Of a DNA stretch of 6,168 nt, positions 1 to 5,341 are shown piece after piece; positions within the stretch are counted from its first letter, which is position 1; the number at the start of each line of letters is the position of its first letter. This DNA comes from Clostridia bacterium (GTDB lineage Bacteria > Bacillota > Clostridia > Oscillospirales > Acutalibacteraceae): NCBI GenBank assembly GCA_017382915.1, contig JAFNZJ010000054.1, positions 1-6,168 on the forward strand. The letters are read 5' to 3'. Made by a program: the position numbers and the translations under genes. The notes beneath the pieces are model-generated. The model had not been told where the DNA came from, ran no database searches, and saw only the letters and a list, made by a program, of their open reading frames with translations.

Positions 1-828
1 ACTGCGGGTAAGATACAACTGTAACAGGGCAAGCACTGCCACAATTAAAAAGAAAATTACGCCCTTTGCCTGACCGACACCCTCATACCCTATTCTGCCG
101 TAAAAGGTGTTATAAATGTCCAGCGCAAGCATTGATGTTTCTCTGCCGGGGGCACCCGCCGTAAGGGCTAAATTTTGGTCAAACAGTTTAAAAGAATTGG
201 TAAGGGTTAAAAAGGTGCATATTGTAAAGGCGGGCATTGTAAGTGGTAAAATAATGCGCCGAAGCACCTGAAAGGGTGTTGCCCCGTCAATTTTTGCGGC
301 CTCTAAAAGCTGTGGCGAAATATTATTTATACCTGCTATATAAATTATCATCATATAACCAATCATTTGCCAGTTTGTAAGCACTACAAGTCCCCAAAAG
401 CCATAGCTTGCATTTGCGGTAAGGTCAACCGAAAAGGGTAATAAAATTCCGTTAATTATTACCTGCCAAATATAACCAAGCACTATGCCGCCTATTAGGT
501 TTGGCATAAAAAATACGGCGCGCAGAGTGTTGGTACCGCGCAGTCCCCTGGTCAGGGCAAGCGCCAATAAAAAGGCAAACAAATTTACCGTTATAATGGC
601 GGTAACGGCAAATTTTACGGTAAACCATAAGGCGTTTAAAAAGCCCTCACCACCGCTAAAGGCATCAATATAGTTTTTAAAACCCACAAAGGTTGCATTG
701 GTAACGGTGGTAAACTGCGTAAAGGACAGGTAAATACCCATTATAAAGGGTATTAAAAATGCCACCGAAAAGGCAATAAGGGTTGGCAGGGCAAAGACCG
801 AAAAATATTTAGTTAAATTTTTATGCAT
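1..828 (-). CDS. Sugar ABC transporter permease (CUT1, MalF/UgpA-like), 3' end cut by window edge
   Basis: Inner-membrane subunit of a binding-protein-dependent carbohydrate importer. I translated 276 codons on the minus strand without a stop; the frame leaves the window at base 1. It shows about six hydrophobic segments (roughly residues 11-31, 66-93, 105-126, 144-166, 197-215, 255-272). The cytoplasmic EAA loop that docks the ATPase is clear: EAAKIDGATPFQVLRRIILP at residues 176-195. Family members are usually about 280-310 residues, so only a short C-terminal tail should be missing. The ATG at 828 follows AGAAAGGG on the minus strand at suitable distance. It lies 51 bases downstream of the substrate-binding protein gene and is presumably co-transcribed with it. 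A second permease probably follows outside the window (inference). The sugar cannot be told from sequence. Confidence 0.93.
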   Translation of the reverse strand, partial: MHKNLTKYFSVFALPTLIAFSVAFLIPFIMGIYLSFTQFTTVTNATFVGFKNYIDAFSGGEGFLNALWFTVKFAVTAIITVNLFAFLLALALTRGLRGTNTLRAVFFMPNLIGGIVLGYIWQVIINGILLPFSVDLTANASYGFWGLVVLTNWQMIGYMMIIYIAGINNISPQLLEAAKIDGATPFQVLRRIILPLTMPAFTICTFLTLTNSFKLFDQNLALTAGAPGRETSMLALDIYNTFYGRIGYEGVGQAKGVIFFLIVAVLALLQLYLTRS

Positions 829-845
829 AAAAACTGCCCTTTCTA

Positions 846-871
846 AGCGCGCGGCAGCTTTGCCGCGCGCT
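846..871 (-). promoter_or_regulatory. Intercistronic GC-rich hairpin between binding-protein and permease genes
   Basis: A perfect inverted repeat, AGCGCGCGGCA / TGCCGCGCGCT, forms an 11-bp, almost all-GC stem with a 4-base loop (GCTT on the plus strand). It starts about 8 bases after the stop codon of the binding-protein gene and ends just before the permease ribosome binding site. In the direction of transcription it is followed by TTAGAAAGGG, not a U-run, so it is not a standard terminator. In transporter operons such hairpins often protect the 3' end of the binding-protein message, giving more binding protein than permease. That role is inferred here. Confidence 0.7.
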
Positions 872-879
872 AAAAAACA

Positions 880-2208
880 TTACTTGCTTTCTTTTTTCCA
901 GTCGTCCACCATTTCGGCTTTTACCTGTTCAAAGCTTTTTTGACCCTGTGCATAGCTTAAAAGTGATGCACCAAAGTTTTCTTTAAAGGTTTGGCTTGGA
1001 AATATGGTAAAATTCCAAGGAATGGTGGTAACATTATCACGGTTCATATAGCGGATAATCTCTTTAGCAAGGGGGTCATCGGGTACTTCATCCTCCTCAA
1101 AGGTGTTAAAGGGGGCAATAAAGTCCAGTCTGTCGGTTACAAATTCCTTACCGGTACTGCTTGAAAACAGCCAGTAAAGAAATTCCTCTGCCAGCTTTTG
1201 TTGTTCGGCAGATGCGGTTTTATTGATGCAAAGATAGTTTTCGGTGCCAATGCAAAGACCTTGGGTTTCTTCATCCTGCATACCTGTATAAATGGGTAAA
1301 AACTTAATGTTTTCCTCATCCACCTTATTGCCTGCAACTTCGTCAATCTGGCTCCACGCCCAGTTGCCGTTTTGGACCATTGCACATTTGCCAAGCGCAA
1401 ATTCCGCCATTGAATCGGCAACCGATTTACTGCCAAGCAGTTTTTTGTCGGTGGTGGAATTGTTTATATAAAGGTCAAAAATATTTTTAAAATTGTTAGC
1501 ATATTCAAAGGCAATGGTTTTGGTTTCATCACCTGAAAGGTTTACATTGTTTTTTTCAAATTCATAATAAAGCGGAATATTTGCAAGGTGTGTTTGCCAA
1601 CGCCAGTCCTCGCCGTTTTTTAGTGATGTTGCGCCAAATACACCCTCAATACCAAGCTTTGATTTTAGCCTGGTCATATCCTCAACCACCGCCTTTAAAT
1701 CGGCAAAGCTTTTAATTTCATCGGTCTGTTTTATATCGACTTTGCGGTCATTAAGGGCAAAATATTTATCCATTATTTCGGCGTTATAAATAATTCCGTA
1801 CCCTTCAACCACATAGGGTATGCCGTAAACCGCATCACCTTCGGTTATGGCAAGGGTTTTGTCGGTAAGGGCTTCGTAAATGGCGGTATCCTTAATGTTT
1901 TTGCAGTAATCTTTCCAGGCGGCATAGCCCTTAGGACCGTTTATTTGAAAAATTGTAGGCGCACTGGACTTGGCCATTTCAGATTTAAGGGTCTGCTCAT
2001 AGGTGCCTGATGCGGCAGTAACCACCTTAAGATTTACACCCTTTTCATCCTTATATGCCTTAGCAATTTCTTCATACACATCGGCAATTTCAGGCTTAAA
2101 GTTTAAATAGTAAATTGTTTGTTCGGCATCATTGCTGCATCCGCCAAGGCAGGCAGTACAACCAAGCAAAACAACAAGGGTCATTATTACTGAAAATATT
2201 TTTTTCAT
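880..2208 (-). CDS. Carbohydrate ABC transporter substrate-binding lipoprotein (family 1 extracellular solute-binding protein)
   Basis: Captures a sugar outside the membrane and delivers it to the permease encoded just downstream. The protein is 442 residues from the start chosen here (ATG at 2208). It begins MKKIF, has a hydrophobic core and then a lipobox LGGC with the lipidated cysteine at residue 24. An LLGC at residues 14-17 is a less likely alternative. The mature part has the typical length and pattern of CUT1 binding proteins: an AASGTYEQTLKSEMA-type segment, a YGIPYVVEGYGIIYN segment at the domain hinge, and MVQNGNWAWSQI further on. An in-frame ATG at 2223 would add five residues, but it overlaps the Shine-Dalgarno sequence and puts charged residues ahead of a standard signal peptide, so I reject it. 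The specific sugar is unknown; no hydrolase or regulator is in view to hint at it. Confidence 0.93.
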   Translation of the reverse strand: MKKIFSVIMTLVVLLGCTACLGGCSNDAEQTIYYLNFKPEIADVYEEIAKAYKDEKGVNLKVVTAASGTYEQTLKSEMAKSSAPTIFQINGPKGYAAWKDYCKNIKDTAIYEALTDKTLAITEGDAVYGIPYVVEGYGIIYNAEIMDKYFALNDRKVDIKQTDEIKSFADLKAVVEDMTRLKSKLGIEGVFGATSLKNGEDWRWQTHLANIPLYYEFEKNNVNLSGDETKTIAFEYANNFKNIFDLYINNSTTDKKLLGSKSVADSMAEFALGKCAMVQNGNWAWSQIDEVAGNKVDEENIKFLPIYTGMQDEETQGLCIGTENYLCINKTASAEQQKLAEEFLYWLFSSSTGKEFVTDRLDFIAPFNTFEEDEVPDDPLAKEIIRYMNRDNVTTIPWNFTIFPSQTFKENFGASLLSYAQGQKSFEQVKAEMVDDWKKESK

Positions 2209-2213
2209 AAAAA

Positions 2214-2221
2214 TTTCCTCC
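2214..2221 (-). promoter_or_regulatory. Ribosome binding site that fixes the binding-protein start
   Basis: On the minus strand GGAGGAAA lies 5 to 12 bases ahead of ATG 2208, a near-ideal Shine-Dalgarno sequence. It overlaps the codons that an upstream ATG at 2223 would use, so translation from 2208 is strongly favoured. Confidence 0.85.
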
Positions 2222-2278
2222 AAATAATAGTTGTGCTAATAGTTTTGCCCAAAAAAGCAAAAAAATTTCAAAAAACAC

Positions 2279-2307
2279 TTGATTTTTAACAAAACAAAGT
2301 ATATAAT
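2279..2307 (+). promoter_or_regulatory. Promoter of tRNA-Ser
   Basis: TTGATT (2279-2284), a 17-base spacer and a perfect TATAAT (2302-2307) match a strong sigma-A promoter. Transcription should begin near 2314, about 33 bases before the tRNA. Confidence 0.8.
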
Positions 2308-2331
2308 ACAAAAGCGCCTTTGCTAGGCGAA
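2303..2331 (-). promoter_or_regulatory. Possible promoter of the sugar transporter operon
   Basis: On the minus strand, TTCGCC (2331-2326) and TATTAT (2308-2303) are separated by 17 bases. The -10 matches 5 of 6 consensus positions and the -35 only 3 of 6. The site overlaps back-to-back with the plus-strand tRNA-Ser promoter, so the two would compete for polymerase. It would give a leader of about 90 bases. A weak -35 is common for activator-dependent sugar operons, but no operator was recognised. Confidence 0.3.
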
Positions 2332-2337
2332 TTTTTT
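2315..2337 (+). other. Small hairpin plus T-run in the tRNA-Ser leader
   Basis: CGCCT / AGGCG (2315-2319 with 2325-2329) form a 5-bp stem with loop TTGCT, followed by AATTTTTT. It lies between the predicted transcription start and the mature tRNA 5' end. It resembles a very short intrinsic terminator but could simply be a pre-tRNA leader stem or chance. Confidence 0.35.
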
Positions 2338-2346
2338 AATATTTTT

Positions 2347-2438
2347 GCAGAGATGGCTGAGCTGGTCTAAGGCGCACGACTGGAAATCGTGTATAGGCTT
2401 AAACCCTATCGAGGGTTCGAATCCCTCTCTCTGCGCCA
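2347..2438 (+). tRNA. tRNA-Ser (anticodon GGA)
   Basis: A complete class II tRNA of 92 bases including encoded CCA (2436-2438). The acceptor stem GCAGAGA pairs with TCTCTGC. The anticodon arm CACGA-CTGGAAA-TCGTG gives anticodon GGA, which reads UCC and UCU. A long variable arm (TATAGG...CCTATC) is diagnostic for serine, and the T arm is GAGGG-TTCGAAT-CCCTC. The discriminator is G, as expected for tRNA-Ser. It stands alone with its own promoter and terminator. Confidence 0.97.
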
Positions 2439-2489
2439 AAACGAAAATCCTGTCGGTTATTGTCGGCAGGATTTTCGTTTTGTATTATT
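2439..2489 (+). terminator. Intrinsic terminator of tRNA-Ser
   Basis: AAAACGAAAATCCTG (2438-2452) pairs perfectly with CAGGATTTTCGTTTT (2467-2481), a 15-bp stem with a 14-base loop. The distal arm ends in TTTTCGTTTTGTATTATT. It begins on the last base of the CCA end, so it also bounds the tRNA precursor. Confidence 0.8.
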
Positions 2490-2583
2490 CACTATTCATT
2501 ATTCAATATTCATCATTCATTAGACAGGATTTTCAATGAATGTTGAATGATGAAGTCGCTCGCGCTAATGAATAATGAATAAT
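2484..2583. repeat. Palindromic MITE-like repeat, ~100 bp
   Basis: The outer arms 2484-2501 and 2566-2583 are inverted copies matching at 17 of 18 positions. The inner arms 2502-2521 and 2535-2554 match at 17 of 20. The right side carries an 11-base insertion (2555-2565, GTCGCTCGCGC), and the apex loop is 2522-2534. Both arms are built from degenerate ATTCATT units. The whole would fold into one long AT-rich hairpin. It has no coding capacity. The structure fits a miniature inverted-repeat element, but copy number in the genome cannot be seen from here. Confidence 0.65.
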
Positions 2584-2611
2584 TGATTTAACCCAGTGTT
2601 TCTGCTATAAT
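2583..2611 (+). promoter_or_regulatory. Promoter of the DUF2809-like gene, abutting the palindromic repeat
   Basis: TTGATT (2583-2588), a 17-base spacer and TATAAT (2606-2611) preceded by TGC (extended -10) form a strong sigma-A promoter. The predicted start near 2618 gives a leader of about 15 bases. The first base of the -35 hexamer is the last base of the palindromic repeat. Confidence 0.75.
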
Positions 2612-2632
2612 ATTTAAAAAGGTCGTGATTAA

Positions 2633-3031
2633 ATGAAAGCTTACGCACTTAAACAGCGCGCTGTTTACGGACTTATTTTTTTAGGTCTTATTATAACCGA
2701 AGTTTTAATTGCCCTTTACCTTAAAAGTGGATTTATAAGGTCCTACGGCGGGGATATTTTGGTTGTAATTTTAATATGCTGCTTTATAAGAATGTTTTTT
2801 GTAAACAAGCCTAAACTTTTGGCCCTTTGGGTGTTTTTATTTTCGGTTGCGGTTGAAGTGGCACAGTATTTTGATTTTGTTAAATTGTTAGGTCTTGAAA
2901 ACAGTGAGTTTTTAAGTATACTGCTTGGCAGGTGGTATTCTTTTATTGATATACTTTGCTATTTGCTGGGCTGTATAATATTTTTTGTGGCAGAAAATTT
3001 GTTTAAAAAAATAAATAAAAAAGCCCATTAA
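2633..3031 (+). CDS. DUF2809-like small integral membrane protein
   Basis: A 132-residue protein that is almost entirely hydrophobic, with about four membrane segments (roughly residues 13-29, 41-56, 61-77, 104-121). Features that recall the DUF2809 (YjgA-like) family are FIRSYGGDILVVILICCFIR at residues 34-53, the VEVAQYFDFVKLLGLEN segment near residues 74-90, and a final FIDILCYLLGC segment. The acidic and glutamine residues within the membrane spans (the EVAQY motif) are conserved in that family as I recall it. The biochemical function is unknown. A weak AAAAGG site precedes the ATG by about 10 bases. I see no terminator between its stop codon and the attenuator promoter at 3048, so some read-through into the leader region is possible. 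No functional link to the aromatic operon is implied. Confidence 0.85.
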   Translation: MKAYALKQRAVYGLIFLGLIITEVLIALYLKSGFIRSYGGDILVVILICCFIRMFFVNKPKLLALWVFLFSVAVEVAQYFDFVKLLGLENSEFLSILLGRWYSFIDILCYLLGCIIFFVAENLFKKINKKAH

Positions 3032-3047
3032 AATTTCACCTTCACTA

Positions 3048-3076
3048 TTGACTTTTTAATTTTTTAGGCGTATAAT
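3048..3076 (+). promoter_or_regulatory. Promoter of the aromatic amino acid operon
   Basis: TTGACT (3048-3053), a 17-base spacer and TATAAT (3071-3076) match the sigma-A consensus at 11 of 12 positions. Transcription should start near 3083, about 30 bases ahead of the leader peptide and about 210 ahead of the DAHP synthase gene. Confidence 0.88.
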
Positions 3077-3113
3077 GTATCACATCAAAAAGCAAGAAAG
3101 GGGTACCATAATA

Positions 3114-3185
3114 ATGAATAAGCTATATTTTTATTTTTATTACTTTGTTAAGGGCTGCCCGTTTTTTGCATTATCCAATAACTAA
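3114..3185 (+). CDS. Tyr/Phe-rich leader peptide of the attenuator
   Basis: A 23-codon open frame, ATG 3114 to TAA 3183-3185, with a strong AAAGGGG ribosome binding site (3097-3103) 10 bases upstream. Tyrosine codons are at positions 5, 7, 9 and 10 and phenylalanine codons at 6, 8, 11, 17 and 18; the core reads LYFYFYYF (residues 4-11). Nine of 23 residues are therefore the products of the pathway encoded downstream. It lies between a strong promoter and a strong terminator that precedes DAHP synthase, as pheL lies ahead of pheA in enteric bacteria. The peptide itself probably has no function. Its translation rate is the sensor: scarce Tyr-tRNA or Phe-tRNA should stall the ribosome around 3126-3146. 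Too short for ordinary gene callers. The role is inferred, but position, codons and structure agree. Confidence 0.85.
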   Translation: MNKLYFYFYYFVKGCPFFALSNN

Positions 3186-3224
3186 TTATTGGGTTAAACA
3201 AATACGGTCGGTCCGCTTTCGTTT
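3173..3224 (+). promoter_or_regulatory. Candidate antiterminator region of the aroF-tyrA attenuator
   Basis: Two structures can form upstream of and within the terminator. First, CCAATAA / TTATTGG (3175-3181 with 3186-3192) is a perfect 7-bp hairpin whose loop CTAA contains the leader stop codon. Second, AAAC-AAA-TA-CGG (3196-3207) can pair with CCG-C-TTT-C-GTTT (3213-3224), ten pairs with small interruptions. The second structure uses the bases of the terminator's 5' arm, so the two exclude each other. A ribosome paused at the stop codon would cover roughly to 3197 and disturb both; one stalled on the Tyr/Phe codons would leave both free. The fold is a paper model and the least certain part of the attenuator. 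Confidence 0.5.
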
Positions 3225-3263
3225 TGCTTTAAGCATAAATGATAGGCGGGCTTTTATTTTTTT
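3211..3263 (+). terminator. Attenuator terminator ahead of DAHP synthase
   Basis: GTCCGC (3211-3216) pairs with GCGGGC (3246-3251), and the helix continues inward to a TGCT/AGCA tip (3225-3228 with 3232-3235). This gives about 18 pairs with two single-base bulges (3236, 3243) and a 3-base loop. A tract of 11 T in 12 bases (TTTTATTTTTTT) follows at 3252-3263. This is a strong intrinsic terminator located inside the 5' leader, after the leader peptide and 32 bases before the first structural gene. A terminator there makes sense only if conditional. Confidence 0.87.
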
Positions 3264-3295
3264 AAAAATAATCTCATAGAAAGAGGTAATATAAA

Positions 3296-4324
3296 ATGTC
3301 AATGAATTTCCACAGAAAGCTGCCAATCCCACAGGAGGTTAAAAAGGAATTTGCTTTAACCCCTAAAATGGAGCAGGTTAAGGCCGAGCGCGACGAAGCC
3401 ATTAAAGCCGTTTTTGATGGCCGAAGCGATAAATTTATTCTTATAATCGGTCCTTGCTCTGCCGACCATAAGGAGCCTGTGATTGAATATATATCCAGAC
3501 TGCGCAAAATCCAGGAGCAGGTTGAGGATAAAATTATTATCATTCCCAGAATTTATACCAATAAGCCCCGCACCACAGGTCAGGGCTATAAGGGTATGCT
3601 TCATCAACCCGACCCAGACGCCAAGCCCGATATGTACAAGGGCATTGTAGCTATAAGAGAGCTGCATCTTTCAGCCCTTAAGGACTATGACTTCACCTGT
3701 GCCGACGAAATGCTTTACCCCGAAAATTACCGTTATCTTTCTGATTTGCTTTCATATGTTGCAATCGGCGCCCGCTCGGTTGAAAATCAGCAGCACCGAT
3801 TAACCGCAAGCGGTATCAGCGCACCGGTAGGTATGAAAAACCCCACCGGCGGTGACCTTAGTGTTATGATGAATTCGGTGACCGCCGCTCAGTCCAGCCA
3901 CACCTTTATCTACCGTGGTTGGGAGGTAACCAGCACCGGCAACCCATATGCCCACGCCATTCTTCGCGGTTATGTTGACTACGCAGGCAGAAGCGTATCA
4001 AACTACCACTATGAGGACCTGTTAAGGGTTGAGGAGCTTTATGAAAAATCGGGACTTTTAAACCCTTCAGTTATAGTTGATACCAACCATAATAACTCCG
4101 GCAAGCAGTACCTTGAGCAGGTGCGTATTGCCAAGGATATTGTTCACAGTCGCGGTCAAAACCAAAACATCAAAAGCCTTGTAAAGGGTCTTATGATTGA
4201 AAGCTATTTAGAGGACGGCGCACAAAAAATGGATGAACACATTTTTGGCAAATCTATCACCGACCCCTGCCTTGGCTGGGAAAAGACCGAGCACCTTATT
4301 TTAGATATTGCCGATAAACTTTAA
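3296..4324 (+). CDS. aroF: 3-deoxy-7-phosphoheptulonate (DAHP) synthase, class I (AroF/G/H type)
   Basis: Condenses phosphoenolpyruvate with erythrose 4-phosphate, the first step of the shikimate pathway, in the cytoplasm. The protein is 342 residues, close to the enteric AroF/G/H enzymes (about 350). Recognisable motifs in order are GPCSADH (52-58), PRIYTNKPRTT (84-94), GARSVENQQHR (158-168), PVGMKN (177-182), HAILRG (220-225), DTNHNNS (262-268), MIES (300-303) and SITDPCLGWE (320-329). By alignment with E. coli AroG the metal ligands are Cys54, His265, Glu302 and Asp323, all present. The segment equivalent to AroG DCSHANS reads DTNHNNS, but the ligand histidine is kept. There is no fused chorismate mutase. 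The start at 3296 has AAAGAGGT at a good distance; an ATG two codons later is less well placed. It is first in the operon with tyrA, under the Tyr/Phe leader attenuator. Feedback specificity cannot be read safely. Confidence 0.96.
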   Translation: MSMNFHRKLPIPQEVKKEFALTPKMEQVKAERDEAIKAVFDGRSDKFILIIGPCSADHKEPVIEYISRLRKIQEQVEDKIIIIPRIYTNKPRTTGQGYKGMLHQPDPDAKPDMYKGIVAIRELHLSALKDYDFTCADEMLYPENYRYLSDLLSYVAIGARSVENQQHRLTASGISAPVGMKNPTGGDLSVMMNSVTAAQSSHTFIYRGWEVTSTGNPYAHAILRGYVDYAGRSVSNYHYEDLLRVEELYEKSGLLNPSVIVDTNHNNSGKQYLEQVRIAKDIVHSRGQNQNIKSLVKGLMIESYLEDGAQKMDEHIFGKSITDPCLGWEKTEHLILDIADKL

Positions 4325-4346
4325 TCTTTGAAAGAAGTAAATTAAA

Positions 4347-5204
4347 ATGATAGTAGATGTTAGCAAAAAAATACTTATAGTCGGTCTTGGTTTGCTGGGC
4401 GGTAGCTACGCCAGAGCACTTAAACGCTTTGGTTTTCATATAAGCGCCATTACTAAGGACCAAAGCTCCATTGACTATGCCCTTAATGAAAATATCATTG
4501 ATGAGGGCACTACAAGCCTTGATGAAAAAATGATAGGTCAGGCCGACATAGTAATTTTTGCCCTTTACCCACACATTTTTGTGCAGTGGATTGAGCAAAA
4601 TCAGTCGTTTTTAAAAAGCGGCGCCCTTATTACCGATGTAACGGGTGTAAAGCAAAGCATTGTTTATAAAATTCAAGATATTTTGCGTAGTGACATAGAA
4701 TTTATTGCCGCCCACCCTATGGCGGGACTTGAGGTTTCGGGTGTGGAAAACAGCAATGACAAAATGTTTGTTGGGGCAAACTACATTGTAACCCCGACCG
4801 ATAAAAACACCCCCGAAGCCATTAGCTCCTGTTTGGAGCTTGGCAAGCTGCTTGGTTTTTCAAATGTTACCACACTATCCCCCGAAGAGCACGATGAAAT
4901 GATAGGCTTTTTATCACAGCTTACCCACTGCATTGCCATTACACTTATGACCTGTAACGATAAAGAAGATATGGAAAAATTTACAGGTGACTCATTTAGA
5001 GATTTAACCCGAATTGCCCGCATAAACGACCTTATGTGGAGCGAGCTTTTTATAGCAAATAAACCCGCCCTTTTAGAGCAAATGAATTTGTTTATAAATA
5101 AATTCAATGACCTTAAAACCATGCTGGAAAATGAAGATGTTGATGCGATGCGAAAAATGATGCAGCACTCAACCAAACGCCGCGCTTTGTTTGACAAAAA
5201 ATAA
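4347..5204 (+). CDS. tyrA: Prephenate dehydrogenase (TyrA, single-domain)
   Basis: Oxidatively decarboxylates prephenate to 4-hydroxyphenylpyruvate, the branch step to tyrosine; an arogenate preference cannot be excluded. The protein is 285 residues. It has an N-terminal Rossmann fold with the nucleotide loop IVGLGLLGGS (11-20, GxGxxG at 13-18) and the substrate-site segment ITDVTGVK (95-102). The HPMAG motif contains catalytic-type His123, and a second conserved histidine lies in SQLTH (194). The helical dimerisation domain carries GDSFRDLTRIA (214-224). The sequence stops after this domain: there is neither a C-terminal ACT domain nor a fused chorismate mutase, so allosteric tyrosine control through ACT is absent. 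It starts 22 bases after aroF with a modest AAAGAAG ribosome binding site and is clearly co-transcribed. Gene order equals the enteric aroF-tyrA operon, although there control is by TyrR. Confidence 0.96.
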   Translation: MIVDVSKKILIVGLGLLGGSYARALKRFGFHISAITKDQSSIDYALNENIIDEGTTSLDEKMIGQADIVIFALYPHIFVQWIEQNQSFLKSGALITDVTGVKQSIVYKIQDILRSDIEFIAAHPMAGLEVSGVENSNDKMFVGANYIVTPTDKNTPEAISSCLELGKLLGFSNVTTLSPEEHDEMIGFLSQLTHCIAITLMTCNDKEDMEKFTGDSFRDLTRIARINDLMWSELFIANKPALLEQMNLFINKFNDLKTMLENEDVDAMRKMMQHSTKRRALFDKK

Positions 5205-5212
5205 TGAGCATA

Positions 5213-5252
5213 AAAAACAAAAGGACTACCTAGTGGTAATCCTTTTGTTTTT
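5213..5252. terminator. Bidirectional terminator between tyrA and tRNA-Leu
   Basis: AAAAACAAAAGGA (5213-5225) pairs with TCCTTTTGTTTTT (5240-5252). An inner TACC/GGTA stem, a TAGT loop and a single C-A mismatch complete the hairpin. The A-rich and T-rich outer arms give a U-tract in either direction. It ends the aroF-tyrA transcript 8 bases after the stop codon, and it ends the convergent tRNA-Leu transcript right at its CCA end. Confidence 0.85.
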
Positions 5253-5336
5253 GGTGCGGGTGACAGGAATCGAACCTGCACATCGGAAGATACTAGATCC
5301 TAAGTCTAGCGCGTCTGCCAGTTCCGCCACACCCGC
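5252..5336 (-). tRNA. tRNA-Leu (anticodon TAG)
   Basis: A complete class II tRNA of 85 bases with encoded CCA on the minus strand. The acceptor stem GCGGGTG pairs with CACCCGC and the discriminator is A, the leucine identity base. The anticodon arm CTAGA-CTTAGGA-TCTAG gives anticodon TAG, reading CUA and probably other CUN codons. The D arm has GGCGGAACTGGCAGACGC and the T arm GCAGG-TTCGATT-CCTGT; there is a medium variable arm. No credible promoter lies immediately upstream. The nearest one on this strand is beyond the four-helix-bundle element. Confidence 0.97.
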
Positions 5337-5341
5337 AAATA

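Noticed and set aside
485..673. 62-codon plus-strand frame
   Set aside because: It is antisense to the permease gene, whose membrane segments and EAA motif are clear.
2209..2223. Upstream ATG giving a 447-residue binding protein
   Set aside because: The added codons overlap the GGAGGAAA ribosome binding site of ATG 2208, and the shorter form starts with a standard lipoprotein signal peptide.
2345..2539. 64-codon plus-strand frame
   Set aside because: It runs through tRNA-Ser, its terminator and the palindromic repeat, so it is not a gene.
3083..3295. T-box riboswitch ahead of aroF
   Set aside because: The leader is too short and no conserved T-box sequence (AGGGTGGNACCGCG type) is present; the Tyr/Phe leader peptide explains the terminator better.
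3274..3667. Minus-strand frames of 89 and 103 codons
   Set aside because: They lie antisense to the DAHP synthase motifs and have no ribosome binding site or recognisable protein features.
4781..5281. 166-codon minus-strand frame
   Set aside because: It is antisense to tyrA and extends into the terminator and tRNA-Leu; tyrA has clear family motifs.
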